A stretch of 5,720 nucleotides of DNA, taken from positions 1-5,720 of the forward strand of contig JAGXII010000041.1 of the NCBI GenBank assembly GCA_024635735.1, written 5' to 3'. This DNA comes from Christiangramia sp. GTDB taxonomy: Bacteria; Bacteroidota; Bacteroidia; Flavobacteriales; Flavobacteriaceae. Shown here in pieces: positions 1-5,707 of the stretch; position 1 is the stretch's first letter; every line of letters begins with the position of its first letter. The notes beneath the pieces were generated by a model. It had not been told where the DNA came from, ran no database searches, and saw nothing but the letters and a program-made list of their open reading frames with translations. The position numbers and the translations under genes were made by a program.

Positions 1-928
1 CGAACTTGCTTTAAGTAGTAAACTCTTGAATGTAGTGAAACGCTATGGGGTAGATTTACTTCATGTACATTATGCAATTCCCCATGCTTATGCTGGATAT
101 ATGGCTAAAAAAATGCTGGAAGAAGAAGGCATAAATCTTCCAATGGTAACTACTTTACATGGAACCGATATTACACTTGTTGGGAATCATCCTTTTTACA
201 AGCCGGCAGTAGCCTTTAGTATTAATAATAGTGATTTTGTAACCTCGGTTTCGAACAGCCTTAAAAAGGATACACTCAAGTTTTTTCAGATAAAAAAAGA
301 GATTGAAGTGATTCCTAACTTTATAGATGTTTCAAAGTTCAGGGATAAAACCTATACCGACTGCCAACGTGAATTAATGGCACATGATGATGAAAAGATC
401 ATAACCCATATTAGTAACTTCAGAAAAGTTAAAAGAGTTGAAGATGTAGTGAGGATCTTTTTTAATATCCAGAAAAAGGTAAAAGCAAGATTAATGATGG
501 TAGGGGAAGGCCCGGAACGTGAAGTTGCTGAAGAACTTGTTAAGGAACTTGATATCAGGGATAACGTATTATTTCTGGGACAGAGTAATGAAGTAGACAA
601 GATCTTAAGTTTTTCAGATCTTTTTGTTCTCCCTTCAGAAACTGAAAGTTTCGGACTGGCTGCACTTGAAGCTATGATTAACTCAGTCCCCGTAATATCC
701 ACTAATACAGGTGGTTTGCCTGAAGTAAATATTGATGGAGTTTCAGGATATTTACATGAGGTTGGAGATGTGGAAGGGATGACTAAAAGTGCTCTTTCCA
801 TCCTGGAAAATGAAAATAAACTTGAGCTATTCAAGAAACAGGCCAGGAAAACTGCTGAAAATTTTGATATAAATAAAATTGTGCCCATGTATGAGAATCT
901 TTACAAGCGGGCTTTGGTGGAAGCATAA
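1..928 (+). CDS. bshA: N-acetyl-alpha-D-glucosaminyl L-malate synthase BshA (5' end missing)
   Basis: GT4-family glycosyltransferase that joins GlcNAc from UDP-GlcNAc to L-malate, the first step of bacillithiol synthesis; it acts in the cytoplasm. The reading frame is open to the left edge (first full codon at base 2), so the TTG at 26 is an internal Leu codon and not a start. About 308 residues are visible against roughly 377 for Bacillus BshA, so about 70 N-terminal residues of the first Rossmann domain are outside the window. Numbering from base 2, family landmarks are HVHYAIPHA, TTLHGTDIT (about 50-58), a VIPNFID linker, HISNFRKVKR (about 136-145), MMVGEGPE and the GT-B donor-site motif ESFGLAALE, with the EX7E glutamates at 215 and 223. 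Resemblance to Bacillus BshA as I remember it is strong across the whole visible length. No bshB or bshC homologue is visible here. The gene converges on the minus-strand membrane-protein gene. No frame damage is seen. Confidence 0.92.
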   Translation, partial: ELALSSKLLNVVKRYGVDLLHVHYAIPHAYAGYMAKKMLEEEGINLPMVTTLHGTDITLVGNHPFYKPAVAFSINNSDFVTSVSNSLKKDTLKFFQIKKEIEVIPNFIDVSKFRDKTYTDCQRELMAHDDEKIITHISNFRKVKRVEDVVRIFFNIQKKVKARLMMVGEGPEREVAEELVKELDIRDNVLFLGQSNEVDKILSFSDLFVLPSETESFGLAALEAMINSVPVISTNTGGLPEVNIDGVSGYLHEVGDVEGMTKSALSILENENKLELFKKQARKTAENFDINKIVPMYENLYKRALVEA

Positions 929-933
929 AAAAA

Positions 934-955
934 GTGGAGATTAAAAAATCTCCAC
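934..955. terminator. Bidirectional intrinsic terminator hairpin
   Basis: A perfect 9-bp stem (934-942 with 947-955, arm GTGGAGATT) closes an AAAA loop between two convergent genes. Read on the minus strand the stem is followed directly by seven T residues (complement of 927-933), a textbook U-tract that would end the outer-membrane protein transcript. Read on the plus strand it lies 5 bases after the bshA stop and is followed by the weaker pyrimidine run CTTCTCTTTCTT. The stem and tract are seen directly; two-way function is inferred. Confidence 0.8.
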
Positions 956-961
956 CTTCTC

Positions 962-983
962 TTTCTTAAACCTATTTAAGAAA
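962..983. repeat. Second inverted repeat in the convergent junction
   Basis: A perfect 9-bp inverted repeat (962-970 with 975-983, arm TTTCTTAAA) has a 4-base CCTA loop. It starts 3 bases beyond the minus-strand stop codon and is followed, in that gene's direction, by the stronger hairpin at 934-955. It is AT-rich and has no U-tract of its own, so it may be an auxiliary 3'-end stabilising stem or part of a tandem terminator. The structure is certain as sequence; the role is a guess. Confidence 0.5.
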
Positions 984-985
984 AT

Positions 986-1486
986 CTAAAACTGATATCT
1001 TATTCCCAAAGCGACATCAGGAGTAAAGTCATCTACTACATCATAATCGCTAAAACCTATCTCCGGTCTAAAATCAAGAGAAAGTAAAAGCGGGAAGTCG
1101 AAATTATATTCTATTCCAATATCTCCGGCGATCAAAGCAAATAATCCATCTTTAGGATATTTGTCCATATATTTATTTGGTACATCTACATTTCCAATAC
1201 CAGCACCAGCTCCAACATACCAGTTAAAGCCTCCTTCTATATTCCATACCCATTGGTAAAGACCTACCAATTTAAAGGCATCGTAATAACTATCGTTTCT
1301 CCATCCAAGATCCAGCTCAAGTCTGTTTTCCGGATTTAAACCACGCTGATACGAAACTTCAGCTCCAAATCCTCCACCGCCGCCAACTCGTAATCCCAGA
1401 GCATTCTCTGAAATATCCTGTGCATTGGCATTGTTAAGGAAAACAGCTCCTATTATAAAAACTGTTAACAGAACTACTTTTTTCAT
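986..1486 (-). CDS. Small outer-membrane beta-barrel protein, function unknown
   Basis: A 166-residue protein with a clear Sec signal peptide: MKK, a hydrophobic core at about 4-17, and a likely signal peptidase I cut after Ala-Asn-Ala at 22, leaving about 144 residues that start QDISE. The mature part is rich in Gly and aromatic residues, with alternating hydrophobic/polar stretches (for example about 42-48, 55-62, 87-97, 116-128, 133-144 and 157-166), and it ends in RYQF with a C-terminal Phe, the usual BAM recognition end. This fits a small, perhaps 8-stranded, outer-membrane barrel of the kind common in Bacteroidota. A five-glycine run lies at 35-39. No Cys follows the signal, so it is not a lipoprotein. 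The ATG at 1484-1486 is chosen because it begins the signal peptide. No Shine-Dalgarno sequence precedes it, but the leader is A-rich, which is normal for the phylum. No ligand or specific family can be named. Confidence 0.82.
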   Translation of the reverse strand: MKKVVLLTVFIIGAVFLNNANAQDISENALGLRVGGGGGFGAEVSYQRGLNPENRLELDLGWRNDSYYDAFKLVGLYQWVWNIEGGFNWYVGAGAGIGNVDVPNKYMDKYPKDGLFALIAGDIGIEYNFDFPLLLSLDFRPEIGFSDYDVVDDFTPDVALGIRYQF

Positions 1487-1511
1487 GTTTGATTGATTTA
1501 TTTGTGTGAGA

Positions 1512-1519
1512 CAAATTTA
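1512..1519 (-). promoter_or_regulatory. Promoter -7 element (TAAATTTG) for the membrane-protein gene
   Basis: Read on the minus strand, these bases are TAAATTTG, an exact match to the Bacteroidota sigma-A -7 consensus TAnnTTTG. It ends 25 bases before the ATG, which implies a transcript start near 1505 and an untranslated leader of about 20 bases. The -33 half is weak: the nearest TTG (complement of 1535-1537) leaves only a 15-base spacer, shorter than the usual roughly 19 bases. Confidence 0.55.
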
Positions 1520-1536
1520 ATGTGAATACCTTTACA

Positions 1537-1546
1537 AGAACGTTCT
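1537..1546. promoter_or_regulatory. Perfect 10-bp palindrome, candidate operator
   Basis: AGAACGTTCT is a perfect palindrome lying in the divergent intergenic region. Its centre is about 37 bases upstream of the inferred start of the minus-strand transcript, so a bound protein would cover the -33 region of that promoter. A regulator binding site is possible, but no regulator is encoded beside it and a 10-base palindrome can arise by chance. Confidence 0.3.
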
Positions 1547-1608
1547 CTCTCGCAAATGTATTGTTAATATTAATTAAAAATGTGTTAAGCATTATTCCTG
1601 AATTCTTC

Positions 1609-1616
1609 TAAATTTG
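1609..1616 (+). promoter_or_regulatory. Possible promoter -7 element (TAAATTTG) before the dehydrogenase
   Basis: An exact TAnnTTTG match ends only 9 bases before the ATG at 1626. If used, it would start the transcript at about 1621-1624 and give an almost leaderless mRNA. No good TTG -33 element sits at the standard distance; the best is a poor TGTG at 1581-1584 with a 24-base spacer. The final G overlaps the Shine-Dalgarno sequence, so the two signals would not easily work together. Confidence 0.35.
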
Positions 1617-1620
1617 GAGG
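1616..1620 (+). promoter_or_regulatory. Shine-Dalgarno GGAGG fixing the dehydrogenase start
   Basis: GGAGG is separated by 5 bases (TCATT) from the ATG at 1626-1628, close to ideal spacing. This favours the ATG over the in-frame TTG at 1614, which overlaps the site itself. Such a strong Shine-Dalgarno is uncommon in Bacteroidota, where most genes rely on A-rich leaders. Confidence 0.6.
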
Positions 1621-1625
1621 TCATT

Positions 1626-4550
1626 ATGAAGGCTCAACTCGAAAAATTAGCTGGTGAGATAACCGGCGAACTATTTTATGATTCTCTGCGTAAGTCTATT
1701 TACGCCACAGACGCTTCTGTTTATAGGGAAATTCCTTTGGCCGTATGTTATCCAAAAAACGAAGCAGATATTAGAATTCTTATTGAATTTGCCATATCAA
1801 ATAAAACTTCTTTGATTCCCCGTACTGCGGGAACTTCCCTTGCAGGACAATGTACCGGGGATGGTATCATTGTGGATGTTTCGAGACATTTTACCGATAT
1901 TATTGAAATAAAGGCTAAAAAAAAACAGGTAAGCGTGCAGCCAGGGGTGATTAGAGATGATCTTAACCGCAGGTTAGAGAAACACCACCTTTTTTTCGGG
2001 CCAAATACTTCTGCTTCTAACAGATGCATGATAGGAGGGATGGTAGGAAATAATTCCAGTGGTACCACTTCTATAAAATACGGAACCACCCGTGATAAAA
2101 TCGTTTCTTTAAAAGCAATCCTGAGCGATGGTTCGGCAGTAGAATTTAAAAATATTTCCAAAGAGGAATTTCAAAAGAAGTTAAAACTTGAAAATCTGGA
2201 AGGAGCCATCTATCGAAAAATTCAGGATGAGTTAAGTGATAGAGCAAACCAGGAGGAAATAGTAAAACAGTTCCCGCCAAAAAGTTTGCACCGCAGGAAC
2301 ACGGGTTATGCTATTGATGAATTAATGGATACAGAGGTTTTTACCGATAGCACAGATAAGTTCAATTTATGTAAGCTTATCGCAGGTAGCGAAGGCACCC
2401 TGGCATTTATTACGGAGATTACCCTGGAACTCGATGATCTTCCGCCAAAATACACGGCTATGGTTGCCGCTCATTATCCAAGCATTAATTCCTGTATGCA
2501 GGCTGTGGTTCCGGCAATGAATCACTCGCTTTACACCTGTGAAATGATGGATAAGGTGATTCTGGATTGTACAAAGGAAAGTTTAAAATACCGCGATAAC
2601 AGATTTTTTATTGAGGGCGATCCTCAGGGAATTTTGATGTTAGAGCTAAGATCAAATTCTGAAGAAGATCTTCAAAAACAGGTAGATGATTTACTTGTTA
2701 CCTTAAAAGAATCTGAGTTAGGCTATGCGTTTCCTGTTCTTTACGGGGAGCAGATAGACCTTGCCCTTGAATTAAGAAAAGCTGGCTTGGGACTTTTAGG
2801 TAACATGAAAGGGGACAGAAAAGCAGTAGCTTGTATCGAGGATACTGCGGTTGCGCTACCGGTGCTGGCAGATTATATTTCAGATTTCAGTAAAATAATG
2901 GATTCATATAATCAGCAGGCTGTTTATTACGCGCATGCTGGTGCGGGCGAAATTCATTTACGACCTATTCTGAATTTAAAGAAATCTGAAGATATTAAAC
3001 TCTTTAGAAGTATTACAAAAGATGTGGCCGAACTCGTTAAAAAGTATAATGGATCTTTAAGCGGTGAACACGGTGATGGTCGTGTAAGAGCCGAATTTAT
3101 TGAATTAATGTTCGGTGAGAAAATATATGGTTTACTTAAGGAAGTAAAGAATTGCTTTGATCCTGAAAACATTTTCAATCCTGGAAAGATTGTAGATGCT
3201 CCGGCAATGGACACTTCCCTGCGTTATTCTCCAGACAGAAAAGAGCCTGAAATAGAAACTGTAATGGACTTTTCAGATGCTGATGGGATTCTTCGACTAG
3301 CCGAAAAGTGCAATGGCAGTGGCGATTGCCGCAAATCTGTTGAGGCAGGGGGCACCATGTGCCCTAGTTACAGAGCTACTAAAGACGAGAAAGATACAAC
3401 ACGGGCCAGAGCTAATGCCCTTCGTGAATTCCTGACTAATTCAGATAAACCCAACAGGTTTGATCATGAAGAACTAAAAGAAGTTCTGGACCTGTGCATC
3501 AGCTGTAAAGGCTGTAAGAGCGAATGTCCGTCAAACGTAGATATGGCAGCTTTAAAAGCTGAATTCCAGCATCAATATCACCAGGCTCACAAACCGAGTT
3601 TCAGGGATAAAGCATTTGCCAATATTACACAGCAAAATGAAAGGGCTTCTAAATTCCCGACACTTTCAAGGTTTGTAATGTCTAATGGATTTACTTCCGG
3701 ACTTGCGAAAAAGATGTTGGGAATTGCGAAGCAAAGAGAATTGCCTGTAATAGCGAAGCAAACGCTAAAAAGCTATTATTTAAAGAATCAGGATAAATTC
3801 AATGTAAAAGATCCGATAAAAACCGTGTATCTTTTTAATGATGAATTCACCAACTACCTGGATGTTCAGGTAGGAAAAGATGCTTTAAATCTGCTGGCCG
3901 CACTTAATTATAAAGTTGTAATTACAGATCATCCTGAAAGTGGCAGAAGTCAGATCTCTAAAGGCTTCCTGGATAAGGCGAAAATTCTAGCGAATAAAAA
4001 TGTTTCAATATTTAAGGATCTAATCAACAGCGAAACTCCATTAATTGGGGTGGAACCTTCGGCAATTTTAAGTTTCAGAGATGAATATTTAAGATTGGCA
4101 GACGATAAAGCGGCCGCGAAAAAATTGTCTGAAAACTGTTTTATCATAGAGGAGTTTATAAAACAGGAAATCGCGGCTGGGCATATAAAAGCCGGGCAGT
4201 TTACCAGGAGGCCTGCAATCGTGAAAATCCATGCGCATTGTCATCAAAAAGCATTATCGAATACATCAAGAACCTTTGATATTCTAAATCTTCCTGTAAA
4301 ATATAAGGTAACCGTTATACCATCGGGATGTTGCGGAATGGCCGGGTCTTTTGGTTATGAAAAAGAGCATTATGAGGTAAGTATGCGCATAGGAGAAAAC
4401 TCACTTTTTCCTTCAATAAGGAAGAGCGACAAATCTGTAATTATAGCCGCTAATGGTACCAGTTGCCGTCACCAGATAAAAGATGGAACTGGCAGGATAG
4501 CCCTCCATCCGGTTAGCATTTTGAAAAATGCCCTGGCAGCAAAAAATTAA
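1626..4550 (+). CDS. FAD-binding and Fe-S-binding D-2-hydroxyacid dehydrogenase, YdiJ type
   Basis: A 974-residue cytoplasmic or membrane-peripheral flavoprotein that probably oxidises a D-2-hydroxyacid (D-lactate or D-2-hydroxyglutarate) and passes electrons through Fe-S clusters to an unidentified acceptor. Domains in order, numbered from the ATG: an FAD_binding_4 (PCMH-type) fold at about 37-175, with PRTAGTSLAGQ at 65-75 and GPNTSASNRCMIGGMVGNNS at 125-144; an FAD-oxidase C-terminal domain at about 250-525, with IAGSEGTLAF, HAGAGEIHLRP (437-447, probable metal-binding His pair) and SGEHGDGRVR (479-488); a ferredoxin-like region with Cys 562, 568 and 579 (ending MCPSY) and a classical CxxCxxCxxxCP at 624-635; then two CCG-type halves at about 730-830 and 865-950. 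Only the second half keeps cysteines (872, 902, 903, 947). Length and order match E. coli YdiJ (about 1018 residues), with GlcD-like and GlcF-like parts fused. No signal peptide or membrane segment is seen. The substrate cannot be decided from sequence. It appears monocistronic, with 90 bases before the next gene. Confidence 0.9.
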   Translation: MKAQLEKLAGEITGELFYDSLRKSIYATDASVYREIPLAVCYPKNEADIRILIEFAISNKTSLIPRTAGTSLAGQCTGDGIIVDVSRHFTDIIEIKAKKKQVSVQPGVIRDDLNRRLEKHHLFFGPNTSASNRCMIGGMVGNNSSGTTSIKYGTTRDKIVSLKAILSDGSAVEFKNISKEEFQKKLKLENLEGAIYRKIQDELSDRANQEEIVKQFPPKSLHRRNTGYAIDELMDTEVFTDSTDKFNLCKLIAGSEGTLAFITEITLELDDLPPKYTAMVAAHYPSINSCMQAVVPAMNHSLYTCEMMDKVILDCTKESLKYRDNRFFIEGDPQGILMLELRSNSEEDLQKQVDDLLVTLKESELGYAFPVLYGEQIDLALELRKAGLGLLGNMKGDRKAVACIEDTAVALPVLADYISDFSKIMDSYNQQAVYYAHAGAGEIHLRPILNLKKSEDIKLFRSITKDVAELVKKYNGSLSGEHGDGRVRAEFIELMFGEKIYGLLKEVKNCFDPENIFNPGKIVDAPAMDTSLRYSPDRKEPEIETVMDFSDADGILRLAEKCNGSGDCRKSVEAGGTMCPSYRATKDEKDTTRARANALREFLTNSDKPNRFDHEELKEVLDLCISCKGCKSECPSNVDMAALKAEFQHQYHQAHKPSFRDKAFANITQQNERASKFPTLSRFVMSNGFTSGLAKKMLGIAKQRELPVIAKQTLKSYYLKNQDKFNVKDPIKTVYLFNDEFTNYLDVQVGKDALNLLAALNYKVVITDHPESGRSQISKGFLDKAKILANKNVSIFKDLINSETPLIGVEPSAILSFRDEYLRLADDKAAAKKLSENCFIIEEFIKQEIAAGHIKAGQFTRRPAIVKIHAHCHQKALSNTSRTFDILNLPVKYKVTVIPSGCCGMAGSFGYEKEHYEVSMRIGENSLFPSIRKSDKSVIIAANGTSCRHQIKDGTGRIALHPVSILKNALAAKN

Positions 4551-4562
4551 ATCTTTGTTAAT

Positions 4563-4581
4563 ACTATTTTAAAAAGATAGT
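4563..4581 (+). terminator. Weak hairpin after the dehydrogenase gene
   Basis: ACTATTTT (4563-4570) pairs with AAGATAGT (4574-4581), including one G-U pair, around a 3-base loop. It lies 13 bases past the stop codon. It is AT-rich and lacks an immediate T-run; the nearest run is at 4601-4605. It could be a weak terminator or nothing. The rest of the 90-base gap (4551-4640) holds only a partial -7 match. Confidence 0.25.
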
Positions 4582-4598
4582 CTACAGTGATAATATAT

Positions 4599-4606
4599 TA
4601 TTTTTA
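4599..4606 (+). promoter_or_regulatory. Possible -7 element before the kinase-receiver operon
   Basis: TATTTTTA matches TAnnTTTG at all fixed positions but the last. It ends 34 bases before the ATG at 4641, a sensible leader length. No TTTG lies about 20 bases upstream; the only one, at 4554-4557, is some 41 bases away. The call is weak and rests mainly on position. Confidence 0.25.
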
Positions 4607-4640
4607 GGCCTCGCAAACTTAAGAAGATGTATAGTTGTCT

Positions 4641-4796
4641 ATGGAGAAGGATTTACGGATAAAGGAACTGGAAGAGGAGCTGAAAAATCTTAAAGGTCAG
4701 AAAAATTTTACTCATGAGTTCCCTAATGAGAAGAAGAATAACTTCAAAACAGAATTAAATTCTGTTGAGTTTACCCGGTCAATTATTGAGAATTGA
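4641..4796 (+). pseudogene. N-terminal fragment of the broken histidine kinase
   Basis: A 51-codon reading frame from the ATG at 4641 to the TGA at 4794. The first 17 residues (MEKDLRIKELEEELKNL) look like the charged coiled-coil start common in soluble Bacteroidota kinases. The remainder is Lys/Asn/Glu-rich and contains THEF, faintly like the HisKA phosphoacceptor region but without the following basic-Thr-Pro. There is no strong ribosome-binding site. It is listed because it gives the kinase a plausible start, upstream of the TTG at 4765, which is an unlikely true start. Confidence 0.5.
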
Positions 4797-5031
4797 AAAT
4801 CAGGTAGAAGGACTTATCAGGTTAATTTCAGAAATGCTGGATCTGTCACGTATAGAACAAAATGAAATGGAATTGCGAACGGAGACATTCAATCTTAACA
4901 AGCAGGTTGAAGAAATCGTCGAAGACCTTATTTATTCTAATAAAGACATAGATATACATTTACAGCACGAATGTGAGTGTGAGGTAAACGCAGATCGCGA
5001 TAGGATAGGCCAGGTAATTATCGATTTTTGA
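4759..5031 (+). pseudogene. Central kinase fragment: HisKA second helix to HATPase N-box
   Basis: This frame is open from 4759 and ends at the TGA at 5029-5031. It reads LLRIENQVEGLIRLISEM, then LDLSRIEQ, a typical end of the HisKA dimerisation helices, followed by the linker into HATPase_c and DRDRIGQVIIDF, the first half of the N-box. The first of the two N-box asparagines is Asp (codon 5023-5025). The fragment cannot function alone because the phosphoacceptor His and most of the ATP site are missing. Confidence 0.7.
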
Positions 5032-5336
5032 CCAATGCTTTAAAATACTCTCGGGATAGCAAGCGTGTGGATGTAAGAGTATTTGAAGAGAAGGATAATT
5101 ATGTAGCTGTAAGTGTTAAAGATTACGGAATTGGAATAGATGAAAAGGAGCAGCAACAAATTTTTAAAAGATTTTATAGAATCTCTGGAAACAAGGATGA
5201 AACTTACTCTGGCTTCGGGATCGGCCTTTATCTCTCTAACGAGATAATTGAAAGACACAAGGGAAAAATATTTGTAAACAGTGAAATTGGGAAGGGTTCA
5301 GAATTCACCTTCACTTTACCATTAAATGAAAATTAA
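5028..5336 (+). pseudogene. C-terminal kinase fragment: HATPase_c G1, F and G2 boxes
   Basis: This frame begins inside the N-box (LTNALKYS) and carries the rest of the ATP-binding fold: DYGIGID (Asp codon at 5121), IFKRFYRIS, an intact ATP lid, GFGIGLYLS (5211 onwards) and the final strands. The apparent TTG start at 5028 overlaps the preceding stop and falls in the middle of a conserved helix, so it is a product of the frameshift and not a real start. Confidence 0.75.
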
Positions 5337-5338
5337 AT

Positions 5339-5707
5339 ATGGCAAAAATATTAATTGTTGATGATGACCAGACTATTGGTTTTATGTTAAGAGATATTCT
5401 TGAGTTTAATGGGCATGAAGTTGTTGTTTCCCAGGAACCCAGAAAAACAAAAGAAAATATACGCGACAATAATATTGAGCTAGTACTTCTGGATAAGTTA
5501 ATTTCAGGAGTAGATGGTACCGACGTTTGTTCTGATCTTAGAAAAGATGATGAATTTGTTGAGCTACCCGTTATTATGATGTCTGCACTTCACAACGTAG
5601 ATGAGATTTGCAAAAAAGCCGGAGCAACAGAGTTTTTATCTAAGCCTTTTGATATGGAAACTCTCAATTCACTGGTTACTGAAGTTTTAAAGAATCATCA
5701 GGCTTAA
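5339..5707 (+). CDS. Receiver-only response regulator (CheY-like)
   Basis: A 122-residue single REC domain with no output domain. All the family's key residues are present: the acidic patch DDD at 8-10, phosphoacceptor Asp52 in LVLLDKLISGVDG, the switch Ser82 in IMMSAL, and Lys102-Pro103 in the SKPF turn. The length fits one receiver fold, ending about 17 residues after SKPF. It probably takes phosphate from the kinase encoded just upstream and acts by protein contact, or passes phosphate on, because it has no DNA-binding region. The ATG at 5339 follows the kinase TAA (5334-5336) by 2 bases, which implies one transcript and translational coupling. The gene is undamaged, unlike its partner. 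Bases 5708-5720 after the stop hold no identifiable feature before the window ends. The target cannot be inferred. Confidence 0.88.
   Translation: MAKILIVDDDQTIGFMLRDILEFNGHEVVVSQEPRKTKENIRDNNIELVLLDKLISGVDGTDVCSDLRKDDEFVELPVIMMSALHNVDEICKKAGATEFLSKPFDMETLNSLVTEVLKNHQA

Larger units (their letters stand above)
4641..5336 (+). pseudogene. Soluble sensor histidine kinase, broken by two frameshifts
   Basis: Read across two frame changes, this locus encodes one histidine kinase of about 230 residues, apparently without membrane segments, which would phosphorylate the receiver encoded just downstream. Part 1 (4641-4796) is a charged, probably coiled-coil N-terminus. Part 2 (about 4759-5031) is the second helix of HisKA (LIRLISEMLDLSRIEQ) and the start of the HATPase_c domain as far as the N-box. 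Part 3 (5028-5336) completes HATPase_c: TNALKYS, G1 DYGIGI, F-box IFKRFYR, G2 GFGIGL and the usual GSEFTFTLPL ending. The second break is a T5 run at 5025-5029, where six T would give the expected DFLTNALKY. No frame shows the [ST]HE[LI]xTP phosphoacceptor motif; only a His-Glu pair at codons 25-26 remains. The little decay elsewhere suggests recent damage or sequencing error. The gene stops 2 bases before the receiver gene. Confidence 0.8.

Noticed and set aside
26..28. TTG as start codon of the first gene
   Set aside because: The frame is open upstream to the window edge and the upstream residues (ELALSSKLL) fit BshA; the protein is simply cut by the window.
352..888. Minus-strand 178-codon open frame opposite bshA
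   Set aside because: A Ser/Leu-rich shadow of a well-conserved gene, with no family features of its own.
1614..1616. TTG as start of the dehydrogenase, adding four residues
   Set aside because: It lies within the -7-like and Shine-Dalgarno sequences; the ATG at 1626 has GGAGG at proper spacing.
1748..2161. Minus-strand 137-codon open frame inside the dehydrogenase
   Set aside because: It lies opposite the conserved FAD-binding domain and has no recognisable motifs or start signals; likewise the smaller ones at 2954-3214, 3950-4147 and 5040-5258.
4765..5336. Two separate small genes, a HisKA-like and an HATPase-like protein
   Set aside because: The two pieces meet in the middle of one conserved N-box helix and overlap by 4 bases; a broken single kinase explains them better.
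4640..5707. A novel split or recoded two-component system
   Set aside because: Attractive because both pieces lie in order with a stop at a T-run, but the missing phosphoacceptor motif and the second frame change favour decay or error; no stimulating structure for recoding was recognised.
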